A stretch of DNA of 64,000 bases from Oscillospiraceae bacterium. Lineage in GTDB: Bacteria > Bacillota > Clostridia > Oscillospirales > Ruminococcaceae. Each line of letters opens with the position of its first letter. The stretch's first letter is position 1. Position numbers and translations under genes: made by a program. Below the pieces are notes generated by a model. That model did no database searches, had not been told where the DNA came from, and saw only the letters and a list, made by a program, of their open reading frames with translations. The stretch is taken from NCBI GenBank assembly GCA_004554485.1, contig SFLS01000021.1, forward strand, positions 1-64,000, read 5' to 3'. Below are positions 45,369 to 55,597 of this stretch, one piece after another.

Positions 45369-45402
45369 TGGGCCGCCGCGCTGCCGCGCGGCGGCCTTTT
45401 GC
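45369..45402 (+). terminator. terminator after the trigger-factor-like gene
   Basis: A GGCCGCCGCG/CGCGGCGGCC stem followed by TTTT. Confidence 0.75.
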
Positions 45403-45453
45403 GTCCGCGGGCCCTTGTCCGGTCTCTGCCGGGCGAGGGGTTCCCCGCAGGGT

Positions 45454-45528
45454 GGGCGGCCCCGGCCGCCCGCGGGCCTTACGGCCCGCCCGCCGCGCCG
45501 CCTGCGGCGGCGCGGCCCCTGCGGGGCC
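45454..45528. repeat. palindromic element, copy 10
   Basis: Four successive hairpins: 45454-45471 (GGGCGGCC arm), 45472-45489 (GCGGGCC, loop TTAC), 45493-45515 (CCGCGCCGCC, loop TGC) and 45514-45528 (GGCCCC, loop TGC). An imperfect outer pairing involves GAGGGGTTC on the left and GAACCTCCCC on the right. Lies between the isomerase gene and pgi. Confidence 0.65.
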
Positions 45529-45673
45529 TCCCCCCGAACCTCCCCCGGCGCCCACCGTTGGCGTAAAGGGAATTATACCCCCTGTTGATTCTTTCCCCGT
45601 TATTTCGGCTTTCCACCTTTTCCACACGGTTTTCCACACCGCGCGCCGCCCGCCGGCAAACGCTGCCAACCCC

Positions 45674-45702
45674 TTGCAAACCCCGCCGTTTTAGGGTAGA
45701 AT
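45674..45702 (+). promoter_or_regulatory. promoter of pgi
   Basis: TTGCAA (45674-45679), 17-bp spacer, TAGAAT (45697-45702). Confidence 0.6.
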
Positions 45703-45743
45703 AGGATCAGGAAAGTATCTTTACCCGAAAAGAGGTTTTCACT

Positions 45744-47081
45744 ATGGCTATCACTCTGCGGGAACAGTATCTGGAGGGCTTTATCGCTCCCGGTGAAATG
45801 GACTGCATGGCGCCCCAGGTGGCGGCGGCGGTGGCCCAGCTGCGCCAGCACACCGGCGCGGGCAGCGATTTTCACGGCTGGCTCACCCTGCCGCGGGATT
45901 TTGACCGGGAGGAGCTCTCCCGCATCCACGCGGCGGCCGAAAAGATCCGCTCCGACAGCGACCTTCTCATCGTCATCGGCATCGGCGGCAGCTATCTCGG
46001 CGCGCGCAGCGCCATCGAGCTGCTCCGTTCCCCCCACTATAACGCGCTGGGCAAGGATGGCCCCGCCATCTACTTTGCGGGCTGCAACCTTTCCGGCAGC
46101 TATCTGTCGGAGCTGCTCGCCCTCTGCGAGGGCCGGCGGGTCTCCCTCAATGTCATCTCCAAATCCGGCACCACCACCGAACCGGCGCTGGCCTTCCGGG
46201 TGCTGCGCGGCATAATGGAGCAGCGCTACGGCAGCGAGGCCGCCGGGCGCATCTACTGCACCACCGACCGCGCCCGCGGCACCCTCAAGTCGCTGGCCGA
46301 CCGGGAGGGCTGGCCGACCTTCGTTATCCCCGATGACGTCGGCGGGCGCTACTCGGTGCTGACTGCCGTGGGCCTTTTGCCGATGGCGGTCGCCGGCATC
46401 GATATCGACGCCGTCCTGCGCGGCGCCCACACCGCCATGACCGAGCTGGCCAACGAGGATTTTTCCGCCAACCCCTGCTACCGCTACGCGGCGCTGCGCA
46501 ATCTTCTGCTGCGCCGGGGCAAGGCCATCGAGGTCTTTGCCAGCTACGAGCCGCGCTTTACCCAGATGGGGGAGTGGCTCAAGCAGTTGTTCGGCGAAAG
46601 CGAGGGCAAGGACGGCAAGGGGCTGTTCCCGGCCTCGGTCGCCTTTACCACCGACCTGCACTCGATGGGCCAGTTTATCCAGGATGGCAGCCGCAACCTG
46701 TTCGAAACGGTCATCGATTTTCGCACCCCTGCCGCCGACCTGACAGTCGGGGAGGATCCGGAGAATCTGGACGGCCTCAACTTCCTTTCCGGCATGGCGA
46801 TGAGCCAGATCAACCGGCGCGCCATGCAGGGCACCATTCTGGCGCACACCCGGGGCGGCGTGCCCAACCTGGTGCTGGAAGTCCCCGCGATCAACGAGGA
46901 GGAGTACGGCTACCTGGTCTACTTCTTTATGCTGGCCTGCGGCGTCAGCGGCTATCTGCTGGGGGTCAACCCCTTTGACCAGCCCGGCGTGGAAGCCTAC
47001 AAAAAGAATATGTTTGCCCTGCTGGGCAAGCCCGGTTACGAAGCGCTGCGCGGGGAGCTTCTGCAGCGCCTGGGCGAATGA
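45744..47081 (+). CDS. pgi: glucose-6-phosphate isomerase
   Basis: Interconverts glucose 6-phosphate and fructose 6-phosphate. The 445-residue protein is the short bacterial form, with the substrate-binding SIS domains: VIGIGGSYLGARSA near 75-88, VISKSGTTTEPALAFR near 138-153, DVGGRYSVLTAVGLLP near 198-213 and the catalytic Glu/His/Lys regions GQFIQDG and NPFDQPGVEAYKK. Monocistronic; transcribed toward the origin. Confidence 0.95.
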   Translation: MAITLREQYLEGFIAPGEMDCMAPQVAAAVAQLRQHTGAGSDFHGWLTLPRDFDREELSRIHAAAEKIRSDSDLLIVIGIGGSYLGARSAIELLRSPHYNALGKDGPAIYFAGCNLSGSYLSELLALCEGRRVSLNVISKSGTTTEPALAFRVLRGIMEQRYGSEAAGRIYCTTDRARGTLKSLADREGWPTFVIPDDVGGRYSVLTAVGLLPMAVAGIDIDAVLRGAHTAMTELANEDFSANPCYRYAALRNLLLRRGKAIEVFASYEPRFTQMGEWLKQLFGESEGKDGKGLFPASVAFTTDLHSMGQFIQDGSRNLFETVIDFRTPAADLTVGEDPENLDGLNFLSGMAMSQINRRAMQGTILAHTRGGVPNLVLEVPAINEEEYGYLVYFFMLACGVSGYLLGVNPFDQPGVEAYKKNMFALLGKPGYEALRGELLQRLGE

Positions 47082-47166
47082 TCTTATCCTTTCTGGGCAG
47101 CGGCCCTTTAAGAGAATAGAAGAAGAAACCAGTCCCGACCACCAAATTCCAAGGAGGAACACAAAT

Positions 47167-47586
47167 ATGGTTCAGTTAATCGTAGGACACAAAGGCTCCG
47201 GCAAGACCAAGGCCATGGTGGAAATGGCCAATCGCGCCGTCAAGGAAAGCAAAGGCAACGTCGTCGTGGTTGAAAAGGACGTCCGTCTGACCTATGAGAT
47301 CAGCAGTCAGGCACGTCTGGTCTATTCCGATGAATACGCCATTTCCGGCTACGATGCCGTTTACGGCTTCATCACCGGGCTGCTGGCCGGCAACTACGAT
47401 ATCACCCACATCTATGTCGACCCCATCTTCAAGATGTGCGGCCGTGATTTCGAAGCGTTTACCCAGATGGTCAACCGTCTGGAAAACCTGCCGGCCGCCA
47501 AGGAGGTCACCATCGTCTTTACCCTTTCCTGCGAGCCGGAGGATCTGCCTTACCATCTGCGGGATATGCTGATTAAAAAGTGGTAA
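47167..47586 (+). CDS. P-loop protein of unknown function
   Basis: A 139-residue cytosolic protein with an N-terminal Walker A (GHKGSGKTKAM, 7-17) and a Walker-B-like strand (ITHIYVDPIFKMCG, near 79-92). It is conserved in gut Clostridia, as far as I recall sometimes annotated as twitching-motility or ATP-binding protein, but has no domain that assigns a role. AAGGAGGAAC precedes the ATG. 85 bp downstream of pgi; probably its own transcript or read-through. Confidence 0.7.
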   Translation: MVQLIVGHKGSGKTKAMVEMANRAVKESKGNVVVVEKDVRLTYEISSQARLVYSDEYAISGYDAVYGFITGLLAGNYDITHIYVDPIFKMCGRDFEAFTQMVNRLENLPAAKEVTIVFTLSCEPEDLPYHLRDMLIKKW

Positions 47587-47698
47587 GCGGCAAGGCGGCT
47601 GATCCGTGATTTGTAAAAAGCGGGGCAGCGCCCGGAGAGAGCGATCTTTCCCGGGCGGCTGTCCCTTTTTCCTGGGTAAGCGGCAAGGCAGGGGCGGC

Positions 47699-47783
47699 GG
47701 GGCGCAGCCCTGTTTTGGCTTCGCCAAAACCCACGAGCTTCGCTCGTGGCGACGAGCCTGCGGCTCGTCGCGGGCTGCGCCCC
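47699..47783. repeat. cloverleaf palindromic element, copy 11
   Basis: The clearest copy. A perfect 12-bp outer stem (GGGGCGCAGCCC 47699-47710 with 47772-47783) encloses three perfect hairpins: 47712-47730 (GTTTTGGC, loop TTC), 47731-47749 (CCACGAGC, loop TTC) and 47750-47770 (CGACGAGCC, loop TGC). The outer stem differs from copies 2, 5 and 12 at several positions, each compensated on the other arm. Leader region of the small lipoprotein gene. Confidence 0.92.
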
Positions 47784-47827
47784 GGTCCCGTCCCCTGCAC
47801 AAGCCGCGATAAAGAAAGGAGCCGCCC

Positions 47828-48130
47828 ATGAAGCATCGCATCACCGCCGTCCTTTTCCTTGCCGTCTTTCTCTGCCTCATGCCGCTTACCGCCTGCGGCA
47901 CAGAGCCGACCCTTGCCGATTATAAAGCCATCGAGGCCGGTACGCCCCGCAGCGAGATCCTCGAAAAGTTCGGCGAGCCGCACAGCTTTCTTTCCGGGCT
48001 TTTCGGGGATATTTACCGCTGTGAGGACAAGCTGGTGATCATCTACTACGATTCCGACGCCTACGGCAGCGAAGACGCCCCGGTGCTGGAGGTCCACATC
48101 ACCGACCGGCAGCTGCCGGCCGGCCCGTAA
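47828..48130 (+). CDS. small lipoprotein, BamE/SmpA-like fold
   Basis: A 100-residue exported lipoprotein (LTAC, Cys near 23). The mature part has IEAGTPRSEILEKFGEPHSF, the two-helix opening and Gly-Glu-Pro turn seen in SmpA/OmlA/BamE-type small lipoproteins, then strands (KLVIIYY, APVLEVHIT). Function not known. AAAGGAG upstream. fluC follows after 58 bp. Confidence 0.65.
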   Translation: MKHRITAVLFLAVFLCLMPLTACGTEPTLADYKAIEAGTPRSEILEKFGEPHSFLSGLFGDIYRCEDKLVIIYYDSDAYGSEDAPVLEVHITDRQLPAGP

Positions 48131-48188
48131 GGTTGCTCCCGCAGGCGCAGGCCATAAGCATCACTTTACTTTCCCGGAGGTTTTTGCA

Positions 48189-48563
48189 ATGTCCCGATTT
48201 CTGTGGGTAGCGCTGGGCGGCGCTTTGGGCGCTATGCTGCGCTACGCCGTCAGCCTCATTCCCGTGCGGGGCAGCTTTCCTGTCCTCACCCTGCTCACCA
48301 ATCTGCTGGGCGCTCTGCTCATCGGGTTTATTGCCGGCGCCGCTGAACAACGCAGCTTCCCGCCTGGCTTTCTTCTGTTTTCCAAAACGGGACTGTGCGG
48401 TGGGTTCACCACCTTTTCCACCTTTTCGCTGGAAAGCTACGGCCTGCTGAAGGCCGGACGGCAGGGGGCGTTCTGGCTCTACACTATCCTCAGCGTGGGG
48501 CTATGCCTGTTGGGCATCTGGCTGGGCCATCTGGCCGCCCGCCGCCTGTATCCCTTATCCTGA
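48189..48563 (+). CDS. fluC: fluoride ion exporter FluC (CrcB)
   Basis: Dual-topology fluoride channel. The 124-residue protein has four membrane segments and the diagnostic GFTTFSTFS motif near 75-83, plus GALLGAMLRY-like start (GGALGAMLRYAVS) and TLLTNLLGALLIG. Only one gene is present, so it probably forms an antiparallel homodimer. CCCGGAGG lies upstream. I see no fluoride riboswitch in the 58-bp leader. Confidence 0.93.
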   Translation: MSRFLWVALGGALGAMLRYAVSLIPVRGSFPVLTLLTNLLGALLIGFIAGAAEQRSFPPGFLLFSKTGLCGGFTTFSTFSLESYGLLKAGRQGAFWLYTILSVGLCLLGIWLGHLAARRLYPLS

Positions 48564-48584
48564 TCCCGATCCCGGAGGTTCCTC

Positions 48585-49086
48585 ATGTATTTTCCCCGCG
48601 ATATGACCTTTCAGTACTTCTTTTTTGATACCTACCCCGGCTACTTTCTACAGGCCCTGCCGGTTGCGCTGCTTGCCGGGCTGGTTTATGCCCTGCTGCG
48701 GCGACGTCGGCCGCCCCGGCTTTCTGCCGGGCAGCTTGTCCTTTCCTCGCTTTTCGTCTGCTACCTGGCGGGGCTTTTGGTGCTTACCCTGTTCCAGTAC
48801 GATCTGGCGGATCTGTACTATTATCTCTTTTACGGCCATCCCGGCCACAGCGGGCATCCGTGGTTCCTCTTCCAGTATGATCTGATCCCCACCCTCCACC
48901 GGCATTTCGATGCGGAAAAGGCGTACCGTGGCGGCCGGCCTCCTCACCTCGGTCGTCATCGAGCTGCTGCAACCTGTCTTCGGCCGCAGCTTTGATATCA
49001 ACGATATTATCCTGAACGGTCTCGGGGTCCTTCTTTCCGCCGCGGTCTTTTTCGGCGTTAGGGCCCTGCGCCGCCGGCGCCAATAA
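48585..49086 (+). pseudogene. vanZ-like gene, frameshifted
   Basis: The first frame (48585-48995) encodes a VanZ-type start with two membrane segments and FQYDLIPTLHRHFDAEKA, after which the family's sequence stops. It resumes in the +1 frame from about 48910 (ending VVIELLQPVFGRSFDINDIILNGLG and a final helix, stop 49084-49086). The middle NILLFIPLGFL-type segment is absent, so an internal deletion plus frame change, not a single-base error, best explains it. VanZ proteins are small membrane proteins linked to glycopeptide tolerance. Confidence 0.7.
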
Positions 49087-49218
49087 CCCTCCTTCCCGGT
49101 ATGCAATACGGCCCGGCTGAGTGCTGCTCCGCCGGGCCTTTTGGTCGGTGCGAGCTGCGCCCGCACCCTTTTTCGGGTTTCCGCATAGGATACCACAGCA
49201 ACGAGGAGAGGGGGAGAG

Positions 49219-49383
49219 ATGATGCGCTGCCGTCCTCCCCGTCATGGCCGCGATTCCACGCTGTCCCTGTGCTGCATGGCCTTTGGGCTGGGAATGCTGC
49301 TGGCTCTCTGCGGGGAATTGCGTACCGCCCTGCTGTTTGCCGCGGCCGGGCTGGTGGTTTTGGGCTTTCGCTGCCGCCGTTAG
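49219..49383 (+). CDS. 54-aa small membrane protein upstream of spoVM
   Basis: Begins at either of two adjacent ATGs after GGGGGAGAG. The product has a basic start and two hydrophobic segments separated by a short turn (CGELRTA), ending in a basic tail. I do not recognise it, though small two-helix membrane proteins of this kind are common beside sporulation genes. It is 33 bp upstream of spoVM and probably cotranscribed, which hints at a sporulation role. Confidence 0.6.
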   Translation: MMRCRPPRHGRDSTLSLCCMAFGLGMLLALCGELRTALLFAAAGLVVLGFRCRR

Positions 49384-49416
49384 CATCCGTTCAACCGTCA
49401 AAGGAGGTCATCACCC

Positions 49417-49506
49417 ATGAAAGTCGTCGTCTACCGCAGCCCGCATCTGCTCTCCGGCCTGCTTCGGGCCATCTTCCGCATCCGCCGGGAACCGGACGCC
49501 CTCTGA
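49417..49506 (+). CDS. spoVM: SpoVM-like sporulation peptide
   Basis: A 29-residue peptide (MKVVVYRSPHLLSGLLRAIF...). It matches SpoVM of B. subtilis in size and pattern: MK start, Pro9, amphipathic helix L-x-G-(I/L)-(V/L)-R-A-(M/I) and a basic end. SpoVM marks the convex outer forespore membrane and anchors SpoIVA, starting coat assembly. AAAGGAGG lies eight bases before the ATG. It is easily missed because of its length. The preceding gene encodes a small membrane protein. Confidence 0.8.
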   Translation: MKVVVYRSPHLLSGLLRAIFRIRREPDAL

Positions 49507-49535
49507 GCCCCGGCCCCGTGCCACGCCCCTTTTCC

Positions 49536-49582
49536 AAAAAAGCAGCGCCGTCCGGCTTGGTTCCCGGGGCGCTGCCTTTTTT
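49536..49582. terminator. bidirectional terminator, spoVM / dacF
   Basis: GCAGCGCC (49541-49548) and GGCGCTGC (49569-49576) flanked by A-run and T-run. Confidence 0.75.
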
Positions 49583-49640
49583 GGCGCCGTCTGCGGAGGG
49601 CGGACAGGCCTCTTTCCGGTTTCTGCAAGCCGAACGCTTC

Positions 49641-49723
49641 GGCCCGCAGGGCGTTCCGGCCTCCGGCCGGAACCGGCGGTCTGCGACCGCCGCGGCCGCC
49701 TGCGGCGGCCGGCCCTGCGGGCC
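49641..49723. repeat. cloverleaf palindromic element, copy 12
   Basis: Outer arms GGCCCGCAGGGC (49641-49652) and GCCCTGCGGGCC (49712-49723) pair perfectly and enclose three hairpins: 49653-49673 (GTTCCGGCC, loop TCC), 49674-49692 (CGGCGGTC, loop TGC) and 49693-49711 (CGGCCGCC, loop TGC). First hairpin is one base pair longer than its relative in copy 2. Lies downstream of dacF, before its terminator. Confidence 0.9.
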
Positions 49724-49756
49724 CTGCTGCCGACCCGGTTCCTCCTCTGCGTACCG

Positions 49757-50986
49757 TCAGCCCATCGCCAACAGGCGGCCGCCCAGCCGGCTAAACGCCC
49801 GGCCGAAGGTCATCCGGTCCACTGCGGCCGCCGTCACCACCGGGTAGGCGGCCACCGCCACCCCGTCCACCGTGACGGTCACGGTGCCTACTTCGGTACC
49901 GGCCGCTACCGGCGCTTCCAGGCTCTCCTGCAGCTCAACGGTCTGCACCAGCGCCTCCTGCTGTCCCTTGGGGATCACGATCCCCTCCGCCGGGGGGGTG
50001 GCGGTCAGCTCCACGGCGGAGGCCGTCCCGCGGGTCACCGGCAGCAGCCCCAGGTCCTCCGGCGGGGTGACGGTTACCGCGGCGTAGTTGGCAAAGCCCC
50101 AGTCCAACAGCGCCCGCGCCGCTGAAAAGCGCTTGTCGCTGTTTTCCGCCCCCAGCACCACCGCGATGAGTCCCAGCCCATCCCGGCTGGCGCTGGCGGA
50201 AAGGCAGCAGCCCGCCTTGCTGGTGGTGCCGGTCTTCAGCCCTGTCGCCCCCTGGTAGAACCGTACCAGCCGGTTGGTATTCACCAGGCTGGTCGCACCG
50301 CCCCGCAGGGTATCCATCCAGATGGTGGTGTATTCGGTGATCTTGGGGTAGCGCAGCAGCTCGCGGCTCATCAGCGCGATATCCCGCGCCGTAGTGTAAT
50401 GCTCCGCCTCGTCCAGTCCGGCGCAGCAGGCAAAGTGGGTGTTCTCCATCCCCAGCTCCGCCGCCCTCCGGTTCATCATCTGTACGAAGGCCTCCTCGCT
50501 GCCCGCCACGTACTCTGCCAGGCAGACCGTCGCGTCGTTGGCGCTCTGCACCGCCACCGCCTTCAGCAGATCGTCTACCGTCATCTCCTCGCCGGGCTTC
50601 AGCCAGATCTGGCTGCCGCCGAAGCCCGCCGCCACCTCGCTGCAGGTCACGGTATCCTCCAGCGCGATCTTGCCGCTTTCCAGCGCCTCCATGATCAGCA
50701 GCAGGCTCATGATCTTGGTGATGGATGCCGGGGGCAGCTTTTCATCGGCGTTCATCTCATACAGCACCCCGCCGGTATTCTGGTCGATCAGAATGGCGCT
50801 TTTGACCGGCAGCGAAAGCTGCACCTGCATCTCTCCGGCCTCTGCCACCTCCTGCTGGATCACCGCCGCGGGGATATTCGCGTTGGGGATCTCCTCCCAC
50901 ACCGTGTCCTCCGCAGCCGCCGGCACGCTCAGCATCATCGCGGCGCTCAGCAGCCCGGCCGCCGCCCGCCGCCAAGTATCTTTCAT
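49757..50986 (-). CDS. dacF: D-alanyl-D-alanine carboxypeptidase (DacF/PBP5-like)
   Basis: Low-molecular-weight penicillin-binding protein that trims pentapeptide side chains. The 409-residue protein has a signal peptide (about 1-25), the S11 active-site motifs SITK (near 88), SAN (near 147) and KTGTTSKAG (near 255), and a C-terminal PBP5-like domain. AAGGAGG supports the second of two close ATGs (50986). Lacks an obvious C-terminal amphipathic anchor. The DacF name (a forespore enzyme) is an analogy; vegetative DacA cannot be excluded. Confidence 0.85.
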   Translation of the reverse strand: MKDTWRRAAAGLLSAAMMLSVPAAAEDTVWEEIPNANIPAAVIQQEVAEAGEMQVQLSLPVKSAILIDQNTGGVLYEMNADEKLPPASITKIMSLLLIMEALESGKIALEDTVTCSEVAAGFGGSQIWLKPGEEMTVDDLLKAVAVQSANDATVCLAEYVAGSEEAFVQMMNRRAAELGMENTHFACCAGLDEAEHYTTARDIALMSRELLRYPKITEYTTIWMDTLRGGATSLVNTNRLVRFYQGATGLKTGTTSKAGCCLSASASRDGLGLIAVVLGAENSDKRFSAARALLDWGFANYAAVTVTPPEDLGLLPVTRGTASAVELTATPPAEGIVIPKGQQEALVQTVELQESLEAPVAAGTEVGTVTVTVDGVAVAAYPVVTAAAVDRMTFGRAFSRLGGRLLAMG

Positions 50987-51072
50987 TTCCATTCCTCCTT
51001 TTCCCGCAAAGGGTCTTTGGCCCCTGTCTCTATCCTATGCAGCCCCCGGCCAAAACTTGACCCTCGCGGCCT

Positions 51073-51179
51073 GCGGGGGCGCGGCGGCCCCGCTTCCTCG
51101 TGCCGCCCTGCCGGGCGGCCCCGCTTCCTCGTGCCGCCCTGCCGGGCGGCCCTGCGCCGCTCTGCCGCCGCGCCCCCGC
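51073..51179. repeat. palindromic element, copy 13, with internal tandem duplication
   Basis: A 16-bp perfect outer stem (51073-51088 with 51164-51179) encloses a 31-bp unit present twice in tandem (51086-51116 and 51117-51147), each containing a GCCGCCC/GGGCGGC hairpin with TGCC loop. It lies downstream of the peptide-binding protein gene, upstream of dacF. Confidence 0.75.
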
Positions 51180-51202
51180 CTTTCCCCTCCCACCCCCACG
51201 CC

Positions 51203-51232
51203 AAAACCCCCGCCGGAATACTCCGACGGGGG
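51203..51232 (-). terminator. terminator after the binding-protein gene
   Basis: CCCCCGCCGGA (51207-51217) pairs with TCCGACGGGGG (51222-51232); AAAA on the left gives T on the minus strand. Confidence 0.75.
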
Positions 51233-51254
51233 TCGTTTCTTTGCTTTATTTCGG

Positions 51255-52892
51255 CTATCCCACCCGCCGGGCCGTCGCGAAAAACAGCTCGGTCCCGTCG
51301 GCGGAAGCCTGGATGCCGGTCACGTCTTTTGCCATGGCAAAGTAGCTTTCGGTGTAAAACAGCGGCATGGCGATAAACTGGTCGGCCAGTACCGCTTCGG
51401 CGTTGGCAAACAGGCGGGCCGCCTCCTCCACGTCATGGGCGCCGCCGGCCAGATCCAGCAGCTCGCCGTAGCGGGGGTCGGTGCACTGCACCGGCGCGCC
51501 GCCCGCCATGCCGTAGTGGCGAAAGACGGTATGCAGCTCATCGCCGGCGGTATAGCTGTACAGCGCCAGGGTAAAATCCCCCTTGGCCAGCCGGCTGCGG
51601 TAGGTGTCGGCGTCCACAATCTCCAGGTTCACCACCATACCCAGATGGTCCAGCCACTGCTTCTGCAGCCAGCCGCAGAAGTCCTCCAGCGCCGAACCGC
51701 GGGGCAGCAGCAGCGTCAGGCCCTCGGGCAGCTTGCCCTGCAGCGAATCCAGCGCTGCCTGGGCCGCCCGGGCGTTGTAGCTGATACTCAGCTGGTTGGA
51801 GCGCCGGAATTCCACCGAGGAGCTGCCGTCGGCAAAGGTCACGGTCCCCAGCGCAAAGCCCTTACTGGTCAGGTCGATGTAGCTTTGGTCAAACAGCCGG
51901 GCCGCCCCGGGCACGATGCTGCCGGCGTATTCGTAGGCGGCAGGCAGGCGGCCGCTTTCGGTATAGGCGCGCAGGTCAAAGCCGTAGCACAGCGCCTGCC
52001 GCAGCGCGGTTTGGTCCAGCTGGGTGGTATTCCGGTTCAGCAGCAGCGAAACGGTGCCGTTGCGGAAGGTCAGCAGGGTGGCGTCCCCGCTGAGCTGCTG
52101 CAGCGTAACGGCGTCCACCCGGCAGCAGTCGGTCTTGCCGTCCAAAAAGCGCTCCACCGTGTTGTCCGTCCCCAGCGTGCAGACCACCAAAGGGGTCTCC
52201 GCCGGGGTCAGCCCGGTGTATTCCTTGTTGGCCGCCAGCCGCAGCTCGCCGGATTCCCAGCTCTGTACGGTAAAGGGGCCGTTATAGATCATATGTGTCA
52301 GCGTATTGCCGTAGCGGGCGTGGGTCCCCTCGTAGAAATCCTGCCGGCAGGGGAACGCCTCCGGCTCCGCCAGCTTTTCCAGCAGCAGCGGATCGGTGCG
52401 GCTCAGCAGCAGCACCACCGTCCGCTCGTCGGGGGCGTAAACGCCCGGCACGCCGCCCTCCATACCGGATACGGCGGCAAACATCTCCCGGGCGCCGCTG
52501 CCCGCCGCCCCCTCCCGGATCCGCCGGAAGGCGAACACAAAGTCCCCGGCGGTCAGCGGCTCGCCGTCGCTCCAGCGCAGGTTTTCCCGCAGGGTAAAGG
52601 TATACCGCAGCCCGTCGTCGGAAATCTCATACCGTTCGGCGCAGCCCTCGGTCATGGTGCCGTCCGGCAGGCGGCGCAGCAGCCCCTCCATGCAGTTTTT
52701 CAGGATGCACCGCTCCAGCGTGGTGGAGCAGTACTGCGGATCCAGGGTGGCGACCCTGCCGGAAAAATCCGCCCGAATGCCTACCGTGCCGGATTTTTTG
52801 CCGCACCCGGCCAGCGAAAGCAGCACGAACAGGGCCAGCAGCAGCGCCGACCCTCGCAGCGTGTATGCGGTTTTCCGTCCGGTCTGTTTCAT
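51255..52892 (-). CDS. peptide ABC transporter substrate-binding lipoprotein (SBP family 5)
   Basis: A 545-residue lipoprotein (LSLAGC, Cys near 30) of the OppA/DppA class. The family 5 landmarks are present: RVATLDPQYC near the start, YTFTLRENLRWSDGEPLTAGDFVFAFRR near 92-119 and a late SYTAGDELH. No permease or ATPase genes are adjacent, so it either serves a transporter elsewhere or has a signalling role. It sits alone between dacF and gyrA. Terminator downstream. Confidence 0.88.
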   Translation of the reverse strand: MKQTGRKTAYTLRGSALLLALFVLLSLAGCGKKSGTVGIRADFSGRVATLDPQYCSTTLERCILKNCMEGLLRRLPDGTMTEGCAERYEISDDGLRYTFTLRENLRWSDGEPLTAGDFVFAFRRIREGAAGSGAREMFAAVSGMEGGVPGVYAPDERTVVLLLSRTDPLLLEKLAEPEAFPCRQDFYEGTHARYGNTLTHMIYNGPFTVQSWESGELRLAANKEYTGLTPAETPLVVCTLGTDNTVERFLDGKTDCCRVDAVTLQQLSGDATLLTFRNGTVSLLLNRNTTQLDQTALRQALCYGFDLRAYTESGRLPAAYEYAGSIVPGAARLFDQSYIDLTSKGFALGTVTFADGSSSVEFRRSNQLSISYNARAAQAALDSLQGKLPEGLTLLLPRGSALEDFCGWLQKQWLDHLGMVVNLEIVDADTYRSRLAKGDFTLALYSYTAGDELHTVFRHYGMAGGAPVQCTDPRYGELLDLAGGAHDVEEAARLFANAEAVLADQFIAMPLFYTESYFAMAKDVTGIQASADGTELFFATARRVG

Positions 52893-52994
52893 CGTGGGTT
52901 CCTTTTCTCGGTTGATCAGGGGGCTTGGGTTATCGTTTTCCTTCCTCTGCCGGCAGGGGCTTACCGCAGTCCCTTTGGCGCCCTCCCGGAATCG

Positions 52995-55574
<2,580 letters not shown>

Positions 55575-55597
55575 CTTCTGTTCTCCTTTCCACCGCG

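Noticed and set aside
48131..48188. Fluoride riboswitch before fluC
   Set aside because: The gap is only 58 bp and lacks the conserved crcB motif sequence; the gene is probably read from the lipoprotein promoter.
51086..51147. Possible CRISPR repeat pair
   Set aside because: Two adjacent 31-bp copies with no spacer between them, within a larger palindrome; no cas genes in the window.
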